Below, one piece after another: positions 16,853 to 26,719 of a stretch of 64,000 bases of DNA; the stretch's first letter is position 1, and each line of letters starts with the position of its first letter. The translations under genes were made by a program, and so were the position numbers. The stretch spans positions 4,620,501-4,684,500 of the forward strand of contig NZ_CP160680.1 of assembly GCF_040784935.1 (NCBI RefSeq). Reading direction: 5' to 3'. Source of the stretch: Lewinella sp. LCG006 (GTDB taxonomy: Bacteria; Bacteroidota; Bacteroidia; Chitinophagales; Saprospiraceae). Below the pieces are notes generated by a model, which saw nothing but the letters and a program-made list of their open reading frames with translations, searched no databases and was not told the DNA's origin.

Positions 16853-18484
16853 ATGTCTTGGTTTGCCTGGATGATGATCATTGGTTATGTGCTCCTGAGT
16901 GTGAGCCTGTACAAAATATTTGAGAAAGCCGGCGAGGCGGGCTGGAAAGGGCTGGTGCCCGGGCTCAACTTCGTAGTATGGAGCAAACTGGTCGGTCGCC
17001 CGGGCTGGTGGGCGATATGGATGTTGGTGCCGATAGTTAATGTATTTATTTATTCCGGTCTGGCAGTGGACATGGTACGTTCTTTCGGGAAGTACCGTTT
17101 TCTCGACAGCTTCCTGGCCGTGGTAGGAGCGCCTTTCTACTTCTTTTTTCTAGGTACACGACCTGAGGAGAAATACCTGGGGCCTACTATTCCTGCGGAA
17201 AAAGAATATGCTGCTAAATTGGCGGAAGCACAGGAAAAAGGCAGCAAGCGGCAGTACGAGAAGTTGGTAAAAGAAAACCCTTATCGCAAAGGTCAGAGCC
17301 GCGAATGGGCGGAAGCCATCATCTTTGCGGTCTTTGCAGCAGCACTCATTCGTCTGTTCCTGATTGAAGCTTACGTGATTCCCACCTCTTCGATGGAGGG
17401 GTCGCTGATGGTTGGCGATTTTCTTTTTGTAAGTAAAGCGCATTACGGTATTCGTACGCCGAAGACGGTCGCTATGATCCCGCTGCTCCACAATGTCATT
17501 CCTAAGTTTGGTGGGGAATCCTACTGGGAGAAACCCAGCCTGAAACCGGTGCGTTTGCCTGCGCTGGAAGAGATTGAACACAACTCGCCCGTGGTCTTCA
17601 ACCTACCTGCGGGTGACAGTGTCTACATCTTCCCCGATCGCACCTGGACGGTAGACGATGTGCGCTACGGCATGGTACGGGATGCCAACCCCCGCTATGA
17701 TCAGATCATAAAATCAGGTGCCAAAGAACTGGTGACCCGTCCGTTGGATAAGCGTGACCACTATATCAAAAGGTGTATTGGCCTACCTGGAGATACACTA
17801 CAAGTCATCGACCGACAGGTATACATCGACGGAAAACCCGCCGAGAATCCTACCAATATGCAATTCCTCTACGTAGTGACCTTCCCTTCCACTACGATCA
17901 ATGAGCAGCCTTTTGCAGACTGGGGAATTTCTGAAGAAGATAATATTCGGGATGATCGTGCACCTAACGTGCGGTATATCTTCATGTCGGAAGACCAAAA
18001 AGCAAAGGTTCAGGGCATGGACCCTGCCATAAAAATTGAAAATTATCAGTTTCCTACCGATGCCAGTAGAGGCTACAACCCCGATCGGCTGTTTCCGCAC
18101 GATAGCAAAAACTATGGCCCTTGGACGGTAGATAACTATGGCCCGATCTGGATTCCTAAAAAAGGAGTAACGATTCCAATCAACCTGCAAAATATAAACA
18201 TGTTTCGCCGGATCATTGGGGTGTACGAAGAAAACGACCTTTCTTTCGCCAATGGCCAGATCCTGATCAACGGAACACCCGCAACGGAGTATACCTTCAA
18301 AATGGATTACTACTGGATGATGGGGGATAACCGCCACAACTCAGAAGATAGCCGGGTATGGGGCTTCGTTCCTGAAGACCATATCGTGGGCAAGCCACTG
18401 TTTATCTGGTTCAGCCTCAAAGAAGGCAGCATCGCCAAAGGCGTCAACTGGAGCCGGGTTTTCAGCAGTGCTGACAAGCGGTAA
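16853..18484 (+). CDS. lepB: Signal peptidase I
   Basis: 543 residues, long for the family but normal for Bacteroidota. The first about 110 residues form a DUF5684-like membrane region (AWMMIIGYVLLSVSLY, LVPGLNFVVWSKLVGRPGWW, IWMLVPIVNVFIYSGLAVDM). A charged linker and the anchor helix EAIIFAVFAAALIRLFLIEA precede the catalytic serine in VIPTSSMEGSLMVGDF (S180). The general-base lysine is in HYIKRCIGLPGDTL, and the later boxes are YWMMGDNRHNSEDSRVWGFV and IVGKPLFIWFS. It cleaves signal peptides in the cytoplasmic membrane. A large insert between the lysine and the MGDNRHNS box is typical of these enzymes. It stands alone; no neighbours suggest an operon. Confidence 0.95.
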   Translation: MSWFAWMMIIGYVLLSVSLYKIFEKAGEAGWKGLVPGLNFVVWSKLVGRPGWWAIWMLVPIVNVFIYSGLAVDMVRSFGKYRFLDSFLAVVGAPFYFFFLGTRPEEKYLGPTIPAEKEYAAKLAEAQEKGSKRQYEKLVKENPYRKGQSREWAEAIIFAVFAAALIRLFLIEAYVIPTSSMEGSLMVGDFLFVSKAHYGIRTPKTVAMIPLLHNVIPKFGGESYWEKPSLKPVRLPALEEIEHNSPVVFNLPAGDSVYIFPDRTWTVDDVRYGMVRDANPRYDQIIKSGAKELVTRPLDKRDHYIKRCIGLPGDTLQVIDRQVYIDGKPAENPTNMQFLYVVTFPSTTINEQPFADWGISEEDNIRDDRAPNVRYIFMSEDQKAKVQGMDPAIKIENYQFPTDASRGYNPDRLFPHDSKNYGPWTVDNYGPIWIPKKGVTIPINLQNINMFRRIIGVYEENDLSFANGQILINGTPATEYTFKMDYYWMMGDNRHNSEDSRVWGFVPEDHIVGKPLFIWFSLKEGSIAKGVNWSRVFSSADKR

Positions 18485-18570
18485 GGGAGGGGAGGTTGGA
18501 AAAGTTGGGTGAGTGTAAGGGTGGGCTGTACAATCTAGGGGGGAAGGAGTGAGACGCTTTTAAGCCTATG

Positions 18571-18707
18571 TTCACGACCCACCCTCTATCTCCCTCCCTA
18601 GTGATGGAGGGAGGACTTGACGTACGTAAAATCTTGATTATGAAATAATTTCATTCATACACGAAAGCCCCTCGCCTGACTAGGGAGGGGTTGGGGTGGG
18701 TCGTGAA
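18571..18707. repeat. 137-bp imperfect inverted repeat (MITE-like) in the 18485-19350 gap
   Basis: Perfect 14-bp ends TTCACGACCCACCC (18571-18584) and GGGTGGGTCGTGAA (18694-18707). Inside them the two arms continue as a second, imperfect pair around CTCCCTAGT / ACTAGGGAG. The whole could fold as one long hairpin. It contains no ORF. Target-site duplications were not evident. It lies in the 866-bp gene-free stretch between the signal peptidase and PorP genes. Confidence 0.6.
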
Positions 18708-18783
18708 TTCAAGCTAAAATCCGTCGCATCGGAAAAGCACCAGATTGAACACCCTAAGTGTAAGGGTGTAATGGTTGGTTTCG

Positions 18784-18911
18784 AAGTCGGAAGTCAGTCC
18801 CGATAGCTATCGGGCGGAAGTCGGAAGTAGCGAGATGCGCGAAGACCTGTAGGAGGCACGCCACTGGCGGATACAAATACTTCCGAATTCCCACCTCCCA
18901 CTTCCGACTTT
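18784..18911. repeat. Dispersed AAGTCGGAAGT element, copy 1
   Basis: It starts AAGTCGGAAGT, contains the 16-bp palindrome CCCGATAGCTATCGGG (18799-18814) and a second GGAAGTCGGAAGT. The segment GCGAGATGCGCGAAGACCTG follows, and it ends with ACTTCCGACTT. Related copies occur at 29166-29226, 33563-33924 and 39242-39290. The rest of the gap to 19350 holds GTGTAAGGGT runs and AT-rich DNA, with no supported gene. Confidence 0.7.
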
Positions 18912-19350
18912 GAAAACTCTTCCAACCTCATACCATCCAACCCACCACACCCACCATACCCGGCTTAAATCCTACCTTTTGCTAATTAGTGCAAAAAAAT
19001 ATTGCCGATAGCGCAACACATCCAAAAGTTCGGCCTAATTTTGGCCTTGTTTTACAGATAGCCTAATAAATTTACAGTGCCGCTTTGTTTTAAGTGGCAA
19101 TAGATAGAACTACTCCCGCCGGGGACGGCAACCCCAATTCCAACTTGCAAAATGGTAGGTAAAATAGATAGTATAGCGCATTGTTTGGATATCCAAAAGT
19201 GCATAAACAGCTTTTTGCCCTATTAGGAATAACACTTGATTTTGTAACCAATCACTGGTGTCGATGAGGAAAGCTTCTAGCTTTTAACATCTTTGCCGGC
19301 ATGGATGAACATATATTTTGGTAAATTTGCAAGTCTCAAAAACTGATCCC

Positions 19351-20310
19351 ATGATGAGCTTTCGCCAGTTGGCGTTGGGTTTATGCTTATTTTTTACGGT
19401 AGGCATCCTTAGCGCACAGCAACTTTCCCTCTTTACGCAATACCGCGAAAACGCGACGATTCTCAACCCGGCGGCCGTCGAAAGCGATTTTCTCGCTTAT
19501 GGCCAACCGATAACCCTGGGCGCTAGTTATCGCTCCCAGTGGAACGGTATCGCTGGCAACCCCCGCACGCAAGCGCTGCGCTTCTCCTTTATTGGAGATG
19601 GCTCGGGCGCTTCTTTACTTACGGGTGGTTACATTATGAATGACCAGACAGGGCCTACGGGCTTCACGGGTATTTATGGCCGCATCGGAGCTGTCATTTC
19701 TGGCGATCCTGAATACAGCGGTCTCGCCGTTGCCATTTCTGGTGGCTTGGTACAATACCGTGTCAACGCCAATGAAATCAACCTCCGCGATCCTAATGAT
19801 GTACTGGGCATGAACAACCAGACCGAAATGTTTCCTGACGTGGGCGCTGGTATCTATTTCTATCAGATGCTAAGCGGTGCCATGGACGGCGATATGTTTT
19901 ATGCTGGGGTTTCTGTGCCTCAGGTCGCTGGTATCGACCTGACGTTCAAAAACGATGCAGGCGAGTTTGCCGTACAACGGGTGAAACACTTTTATGGGAT
20001 GGTGGGCTTGTACCATTTCTTCCGTAATGATGGTTACATTGAACCTTCTCTTTGGATTAAGTACGTGAATGGTGCTCCCATCAACGCGGACCTTAACTTC
20101 CGTTACCAGACGCCCGCAGCCTTATGGATTGGTACGGGTGCTTCTTCATCCGGTAACTTTCACTTTGAAGCAGGCTTCAACCTGGGCGATAATGTCGGTT
20201 TTTATAATAACCTCAAAATTGGTTATGGTTACGACTATTCCTTCAGCTCTTTTGGTCCTTCGGTAGGTAATACCCACGAGTTGCAGGTATCCTATTCTTT
20301 TGATCGTTAA
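19351..20310 (+). CDS. PorP/SprF-family T9SS outer-membrane protein
   Basis: About 320 residues from the ATG at 19351 (a second ATG follows directly). A TAAATTTG box at 19322-19329 lies inside the longer open frame and argues against an earlier start. Signal peptide: SFRQLALGLCLFFTVGILSA. The family begins QQLSLFTQYRENATILNPAA; later come LGASYRSQWNGIAGNPRTQA and repeated glycine/aromatic strands, ending ELQVSYSFDR, an outer-membrane barrel terminus. In Flavobacterium, SprF is needed to bring SprB to the surface. The next gene, 54 bp downstream to its likely start, is a giant CHU_C protein, exactly the SprF-SprB arrangement. Confidence 0.93.
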   Translation: MMSFRQLALGLCLFFTVGILSAQQLSLFTQYRENATILNPAAVESDFLAYGQPITLGASYRSQWNGIAGNPRTQALRFSFIGDGSGASLLTGGYIMNDQTGPTGFTGIYGRIGAVISGDPEYSGLAVAISGGLVQYRVNANEINLRDPNDVLGMNNQTEMFPDVGAGIYFYQMLSGAMDGDMFYAGVSVPQVAGIDLTFKNDAGEFAVQRVKHFYGMVGLYHFFRNDGYIEPSLWIKYVNGAPINADLNFRYQTPAALWIGTGASSSGNFHFEAGFNLGDNVGFYNNLKIGYGYDYSFSSFGPSVGNTHELQVSYSFDR

Positions 20311-20364
20311 GCCATTTCCGTTATGTTCAACTTTTTATCGTTCTTCCCAAAGAAAAATACTCCA

Positions 20365-23300
20365 ATGCGTAAATTATATACTCTGCTAATAATGGTCCTG
20401 GCTCCTCTAGCGGCTTTATTAGCACAGCCAACGATCATTGTCGGTAACGGCAGTGCCTGTACGGGTGAAACTTTTTGTGTACCCGTGACGACCCAGGATT
20501 TTACCAATATCAACTCACTGGATTTTGATTTCGGTTATGATCCCGCGGTGCTGAACTTTACCGGCGCACAGAACTTTAACGCCCAGATGCAGAGCGACGG
20601 TAACCTCGGCCCTGCTTTGTTTGATGGTTCCATGCCTGGTGTCATTAGTTTTGGAACCTGGGAAACAGGCAACTGTCTTGACCCGGGTAACCTGGGTACT
20701 ACCCTGGCCGATGATGTAGATGTACTGTTCGAACTTTGTTTTGAAGCCATTGGCTCTTACGGGCAGCAAAGCCCCATAGGTATCAACCCATTCCCTACGC
20801 CCAATTGTACGCGTAACAGTACGGGCTGTACCAATATCGGCCTACTTCGCCAAAATGGCAACGTAACGCTTTGTGTACGCGAATTCAATGTCACCGCTGA
20901 CGATGTTACCGGCAATGAAGGAGATCAAGTTTGTGTAGACTTTGTCGTCGAAGGCTGGGATGGCCTCAATGGTATCCAGTTTACCGTCAACTACGATCCG
21001 GCCTTCCTTCAGTTTGAGAACTTGTTCCCGAACACCGAAATTCCTTCTAATACCCTGGCCGCCTATGGTTTCCCTCCTTTGGTAGAAACACCGGGTGTGA
21101 TCACCGTTGCTTATAGTTATACGGTTCCCAATTCTCCGAGCCCCATCGTTGCGGATGGCACTACCATGTTTACCGCTTGCTTTACCATTCTGGGGGCTTG
21201 TGAAACGGGTTCCTTGATTACTTTCTCAGATACCCCGACCCCCATCCAGGTGAACAACGAGGATCCTGACAACCCTAACCAAAATGCAGATGTACCCGTA
21301 TCACTTAATCCGGGTAGCGTGTTGGTCAATGATTGTGATCCCGACGGTATTGTCATCAAAATCGATTGTGGCGCTCCCGTCAACGTGAACGATATCGTTT
21401 GTGTAGAATTTGCGGCTGGCGACAACTTTAATGCGGTTCGCCGTATGGAGTACCTGATGAGCTGGAACCCTAATGTGTTGGAATATGTCCAAACGAATTC
21501 TTTTGGCAACCTTGCTGGGTTTTCGGTTGGCGGAAATATTGATGCGAGTAATGCGGGCAACGGTATCCTTGGCCTGAATTGGTCCTTCATTGCTGGACCG
21601 CCTCAGAATATGGATGACATGGAACCCATCTATGAGGTCTGTTTCCGCGTAGTGGGCGTCGGTGGCGATAGCCCGGTGCAGATTATCACGCCTGGAGTTG
21701 GCGTATCCAATGGTGTCAATATTGGCATCAACCCGATGAACTGTGTGGTGCAAGTCAACCAGCCTGAGAGTGTGGTGGTAGATTTCGGTAATATTGACGC
21801 TACCTTGGGCGGCTCTGGTTGTTCGCAGGTAACGGTAAGTAACTTTACCGAACTGTTGAACATGCAGTTTACCATGGCTTGGGACGAAAACATCTGGCTA
21901 CACAATGGCACGATCCAAAACGTGAACCCTGCTATTGGTGGAGCCAACCCAACGTTTACACCGATTGGGCTTTCTTCAATGGGCTTCTCTATTGACAATG
22001 GTGCTACACCAATTACGCTGACCGATAACAGTGTTTTGTTCGAAATCTGTTTCGATACGGCACCCACTGCCAGTCCTGGTGATTGCGACGAACTGAATAC
22101 CGTAGGCCTACCTTTCCCGGAAACGGCCGTAACAGCTACTTCCAATGGAGATAACATTGGCCTTTTGGTCAACCCTGGCACCCTGTGTGTCTTGTTCCCG
22201 GAAGGTTTTGGCCTTGAGGCCGTATCTACTACGGGCGGCTGGTTGGATACCGTCTGTATGAACTTTACGGTAGAATCTTTCGATAATATTACCGACGCTG
22301 ATTTCAATATCAATTGGAATCCGCTTGCGCTAGAGTTTGTAAGTGCAACAGCCATCAACTGGACGGGATTAAGTCTTATGAATCTTCCCACAGGTACGAT
22401 CAATGGTACGTTTTCCAGCCCCATTCCTCTGGCCATTCCTGATGGTGATGTTGCCTTCGAGGTTTGTTTCCAACTGATCGGTGATCCGGATGATTGCTAC
22501 GATGTAACGATCCAAAATGAACCGGCCCCTCAGGTGCAAACCACCAATGGCCCCGGAAGCATCGTGATCACCAATGGTGAAATTTGTATTGAAGACCAGA
22601 TCGTGATCACGGATATCGAAATTACTCCCCCTTCTTGTCCGGGAGCTTGTGACGGTACCATCGTGATTACCGTAGCGGAACACGACGGACAGGGCTTCAT
22701 TGGTACCACCTGGCGGACAGATAATCCTGCCTTCGACCAGTTTACGCCACTTATCCTGGAGGATGTATGTGAAGGAATGACCATTTTTACCGTCTTTGAC
22801 AACAGCTCTGGCGTTTCCCTGACGGATACGGTATTTATCGTGTCCGACGGTATCGTTCCTGAAGCAGTCATCAATGGCGCTGATGTACGTGAATTGGATT
22901 GTAACGCAGGTTTGGTACAAATTTGTACGTCTTCCGGAGGTCCTGGTTTTACGACCAATTGGTACTACAATTCAGTGAGCGGTTCCCCCGATGGAAACAC
23001 GACTTGTTTCTTCGGCGACGCTCCTGGTACCGTAATCCTGGAAGTTATTGACCAGGTTTCTGGCTGTAGTGCTACGGATACCGTGATGGTGGTTGCACCT
23101 ACACTTCCAGAAGCCATTGTACCTGTAGTAACGGAAGAATTCGACTGTAATACGGGTAGCATTACTCTGGATGGTAGTAACAGTATTGGCAATAACCTGA
23201 CTTATGTTTGGGAATACAACATGGGGCCTCCTGATGGTTTTGTTACTGTTGGTACGGGCATGACATACGATGCTACTTTACCAGGGACTTACCGCTTGAC

Positions 23301-26300
23301 CGTTCAAAACTCAGTAACAGGTTGTCGTAACAGTATCGATGATCCTAATGATGTGGTTACCATCGGTGATGGTCGCATAGCACCAGGAGCCTGTGTGGAA
23401 GAAGAAAACGGTGGATCAAGAATTCAGGAGCAAAATTGTGATGGTACGCCCATCGTTTTCAGTGCTTCCTGTTCTGATACGGATGGACAAATTGTTGATT
23501 ACAACTGGTACGAATTTGATGAGGTCAATGGTACTTTTGGTGCAGACTTGGGCAACGGCCTGACCGTGAGTGCGAATGAACAAGGCGTGTACGCCGTAGA
23601 AATCATCAACATTACTACAGGCTGTAGAGATACTGCTTTCGCAGAAATTATCCCTAACTCCAGTGCTCCTGGCGTCACCATCGACGAGCCAGCAGCCATT
23701 GACTGTAACACCACCAGCGTTATCCTGAATGCTGAATTGACGCCCAATGATCCAACCTTCACTTTCGTGTGGGAAGCAACTATGGGGGGGACACTTCAAG
23801 CTCCTAGCTCTAGTACCTTACAGCCGGAAGCATTGACACCTGGTACCTATACCATCACTGTCACCAATCCTGATAACCTCTGTGAGGCAGTGGCTTTCGT
23901 GGTAGTTGAAGATCAAACAGCTCCTCCTTTTGTTGAGATCCTCAATGATCCTGCTGATCTGGGCGTAGATTGTAATACACCGGAAAACATCCTGCGGGCG
24001 ACGCCAAGTGATATCCTCACCTACCAGTGGTGCCTGGATACCCAGGACCCTAGCGGCGAGATAGAAAATGCCAATGCGGACACTTTAATCGTGTCTAACG
24101 GTGGTTGGTACTACGTTAAAGCCACCAATCCAGCCACGGGTTGTACGGCAGTGGATTCGATTTTTGTGCCGGAACAATTCGAAACGCCATCCGTTATCCT
24201 GAGCGATTTGGAACCAGTCATTACTTGTACCGATCCTACGGTTACTGTTACGGCAACCATTCAAGGATCAACCGACTTTACCCTCCGCGAGTGGGAGTCT
24301 GATCCTATGGAAGCAATAGATGCTGCAGTGGTGACCCCAGACGGTCTATCCATTACAGTAAGTGCAGCGGGTGTTTATACCCTGACCGCGGTTAGCAACC
24401 TGAGTGGTTGTACGGGCGAAGCGGATTTTGTGGTCACGGTTGATACTTTGGCTCCTAACGCTAACGTGACCAACGACACCCTGACGATCAATTGTGCCGC
24501 TACCACTGTACAGTTGAGCGGTGCGGGTTCTTCTACCGGCCAGGACTTTACCTACCTCTGGGAAAACCAGGACGGTGACGGACCAGATGATCCGACTACG
24601 GCGATCCAGACGACAACCAGCATCCCTGGTACTTATATCTTCACAGTAACCGACAACAGCAATGGCTGTACCGCCGATACGATGGTGGTAGTGACAGAAG
24701 ATATTGTTGCCCCCATGCTGAGCATCGCAGATGTTGATCCGATTACTTGTCAGGACCCAAGCCGCCAGTTGACGGTAGAAGTAGCAGGAGCGACGGAATT
24801 CACTGTAACCTGGACGGGTGATCCTACTGATCCAATGCCTACAAACCAAGCAACGACCACTGCCATTGCGCCTGGTGTTTACTCGGTTACGGTAGTCGAC
24901 GGCACGAATGGCTGTCCCGCTACTGCTTCGGTAACAGTGGATGGCGACATTACGCCACCAACGATTACCATTGCTACTCCGGATGAATTTGATTGCCCTA
25001 CGGAATTTGTAGTTATTGATGCAACGGCTACCGGTGTAACCGATGACTTTAGCCAAATCAAGTGGAGCTTAGACAATGGTGTGCTTACCGGCGAAGAAGA
25101 ATTGACGCTGAATGCTACGGAATTAGGTACATATACCTTGATGGTAACTTCTGCGGCTAACGGTTGTACAAATATGCAAGACGTAGAAGTCGTAGCAGCT
25201 AACGAGTTGACCTTACCAGAACTTCCGGTACTGATGCCAGCCGATCTGGACTGTGACGCTACTCCTGTTGTCATCGACGCTTCGGCGGCAGATGATGGTA
25301 CTTTCACCTTTGCCAATGTTGATTGGAGCACGGCTGACGGTATCTTTACCCTTAATACACCGTTTTCGATTAGTGCTACTGCAGTGGGTACTTATACGCT
25401 GATGGTAACGATAGATAGCCCAGTGCCGGGTTGTGAAGCTACGGCTGATTATACCGTTAATGCTGACCCTAATGTACCTGTAGCAGATGCTGGTATGGAC
25501 ATGGTGGCCGGCTGTGGTACGCCAGTAATGCTGGATGGTACCGCTTCTACGCCCGCAAGTGCCACGGTAACTTACGAATGGGTAACGCTATCAGGTACAG
25601 CGCTTACTGGTGATACCAATGGTGCTACCCCTACCGCTGAAAATGCGGGTACCTACCAGTTGACGGTAACGAATACCGAAAATGGTTGTGAAGCTGTTTC
25701 AGAAGTTGTTACGGTAACCTTCGAATTTCCGGCTGATGCCAATGCTGGTGCTGACGATGCAGCCTGTGATGACATCACCGACCTGAGTGCGAACTTGCCT
25801 GCTAATACCCAAGGGGTGTGGACAACGGCGAGTGGTGCAAGCATCGACATGATCACCGAACCACTGACCATGGTGAGCGGCTTGAATGAAGGAGCGAACA
25901 CCTTCACCTGGACGCTTTCAGCACCTGGATGTCCTGATTATAGCAGTGACGACGTAACCATCAACCGGGCAACGACACCTGTAGCCAATCAGGATGCCCT
26001 GACCTTGGAAGCAGGTGTAAGCACCGGCACAGTCAATCTGTTGGCCAACGACCAATTGGGAGGAATTACCAACTTTGATTTGACGATTCTTACGAGCCCT
26101 ACTTTTGGTACCTTTGATACCATGGCTTTAGCACAGGGTGATTTTGTACTTACGCTGCTGCCTACAGAATTTGGCGTTACCACGGTCACTTACCAGGTTT
26201 GTAGCACTGATTGTCCGGATCTTTGTGCAACCAGCACCTTGGAGATCACGGCACTGCCAAGCGAAGAGAACTTCATCCCGAACACCATCACCCCGAACGG

Positions 26301-26550
26301 CGACGGTGCTAACGACCAACTGGTCTTTGATATTCTCTTGTTCAACCCTGCGGAAGATTTCCCTGATAATGAAATCGTGATTTTCAACCGTTGGGGAGAT
26401 ATCATCTACGAAGCCAAGCCTTACAACAACGATTGGTCGGGCTTGAACATGGATGGTACCGAGATTCCGGAAGGAACCTACTACTACGTCTTGCGCCTGA
26501 ATATCAGTCGTGGTAACATTATCCGCGGTGACATTACGGTTATCCGATAG
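20365..26550 (+). CDS. Giant cohesin-like / PKD-like adhesin with T9SS gliding C-terminal domain
   Basis: About 2061 residues from the ATG at 20365, which gives the signal peptide RKLYTLLIMVLAPLAALLAQ; the frame also opens at 20323. Residues 1-750 hold about five cohesin-like beta-sandwich domains (e.g. NINSLDFDFGYDPAVLNFTG, GIQFTVNYDPAFLQFENL, LEICF/FEVCF strands). The middle has about ten PKD/Ig-like modules of the 'P.TYtwe...G.Y.ltVtn...GC' type. Near 1930 a cadherin-like tail leads to the CHU_C sorting domain (FIPNTITPNGDGANDQLVFD, IVIFNRWGDIIYE, GTYYYVLRLN, RGDITVIR). Exported by T9SS; probably a surface adhesin handled by the adjacent SprF-like protein. The modules are diverged at DNA level, unlike those of the 9898-16158 gene. 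Confidence 0.92.
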   Translation: MRKLYTLLIMVLAPLAALLAQPTIIVGNGSACTGETFCVPVTTQDFTNINSLDFDFGYDPAVLNFTGAQNFNAQMQSDGNLGPALFDGSMPGVISFGTWETGNCLDPGNLGTTLADDVDVLFELCFEAIGSYGQQSPIGINPFPTPNCTRNSTGCTNIGLLRQNGNVTLCVREFNVTADDVTGNEGDQVCVDFVVEGWDGLNGIQFTVNYDPAFLQFENLFPNTEIPSNTLAAYGFPPLVETPGVITVAYSYTVPNSPSPIVADGTTMFTACFTILGACETGSLITFSDTPTPIQVNNEDPDNPNQNADVPVSLNPGSVLVNDCDPDGIVIKIDCGAPVNVNDIVCVEFAAGDNFNAVRRMEYLMSWNPNVLEYVQTNSFGNLAGFSVGGNIDASNAGNGILGLNWSFIAGPPQNMDDMEPIYEVCFRVVGVGGDSPVQIITPGVGVSNGVNIGINPMNCVVQVNQPESVVVDFGNIDATLGGSGCSQVTVSNFTELLNMQFTMAWDENIWLHNGTIQNVNPAIGGANPTFTPIGLSSMGFSIDNGATPITLTDNSVLFEICFDTAPTASPGDCDELNTVGLPFPETAVTATSNGDNIGLLVNPGTLCVLFPEGFGLEAVSTTGGWLDTVCMNFTVESFDNITDADFNINWNPLALEFVSATAINWTGLSLMNLPTGTINGTFSSPIPLAIPDGDVAFEVCFQLIGDPDDCYDVTIQNEPAPQVQTTNGPGSIVITNGEICIEDQIVITDIEITPPSCPGACDGTIVITVAEHDGQGFIGTTWRTDNPAFDQFTPLILEDVCEGMTIFTVFDNSSGVSLTDTVFIVSDGIVPEAVINGADVRELDCNAGLVQICTSSGGPGFTTNWYYNSVSGSPDGNTTCFFGDAPGTVILEVIDQVSGCSATDTVMVVAPTLPEAIVPVVTEEFDCNTGSITLDGSNSIGNNLTYVWEYNMGPPDGFVTVGTGMTYDATLPGTYRLTVQNSVTGCRNSIDDPNDVVTIGDGRIAPGACVEEENGGSRIQEQNCDGTPIVFSASCSDTDGQIVDYNWYEFDEVNGTFGADLGNGLTVSANEQGVYAVEIINITTGCRDTAFAEIIPNSSAPGVTIDEPAAIDCNTTSVILNAELTPNDPTFTFVWEATMGGTLQAPSSSTLQPEALTPGTYTITVTNPDNLCEAVAFVVVEDQTAPPFVEILNDPADLGVDCNTPENILRATPSDILTYQWCLDTQDPSGEIENANADTLIVSNGGWYYVKATNPATGCTAVDSIFVPEQFETPSVILSDLEPVITCTDPTVTVTATIQGSTDFTLREWESDPMEAIDAAVVTPDGLSITVSAAGVYTLTAVSNLSGCTGEADFVVTVDTLAPNANVTNDTLTINCAATTVQLSGAGSSTGQDFTYLWENQDGDGPDDPTTAIQTTTSIPGTYIFTVTDNSNGCTADTMVVVTEDIVAPMLSIADVDPITCQDPSRQLTVEVAGATEFTVTWTGDPTDPMPTNQATTTAIAPGVYSVTVVDGTNGCPATASVTVDGDITPPTITIATPDEFDCPTEFVVIDATATGVTDDFSQIKWSLDNGVLTGEEELTLNATELGTYTLMVTSAANGCTNMQDVEVVAANELTLPELPVLMPADLDCDATPVVIDASAADDGTFTFANVDWSTADGIFTLNTPFSISATAVGTYTLMVTIDSPVPGCEATADYTVNADPNVPVADAGMDMVAGCGTPVMLDGTASTPASATVTYEWVTLSGTALTGDTNGATPTAENAGTYQLTVTNTENGCEAVSEVVTVTFEFPADANAGADDAACDDITDLSANLPANTQGVWTTASGASIDMITEPLTMVSGLNEGANTFTWTLSAPGCPDYSSDDVTINRATTPVANQDALTLEAGVSTGTVNLLANDQLGGITNFDLTILTSPTFGTFDTMALAQGDFVLTLLPTEFGVTTVTYQVCSTDCPDLCATSTLEITALPSEENFIPNTITPNGDGANDQLVFDILLFNPAEDFPDNEIVIFNRWGDIIYEAKPYNNDWSGLNMDGTEIPEGTYYYVLRLNISRGNIIRGDITVIR

Positions 26551-26604
26551 ATAGCTGACTATCCTTTTGGGATAGGCCTCTGGTGATTAGCATCACTGAA
26601 AAAT

Positions 26605-26646
26605 AATCCCGGGTTCGCTGCTGAGCGAACTCGGGATTGTTTTTTC
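26605..26646 (+). terminator. Rho-independent terminator of the SprF/adhesin operon
   Basis: A 15-bp stem (26605-26619 with 26624-26638; AATCCCGGGTTCGCT / AGCGAACTCGGGATT, one G-U pair), tetraloop GCTG, followed by seven T at 26640-26646. It lies 55 bp after the stop codon. Confidence 0.93.
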
Positions 26647-26719
26647 AATAAAGATTTTCGGCTAATCGCTCACCAACTCCCGTCGGCGTTTTATCTTCGT
26701 GTAGGTATAATTTTATAAC

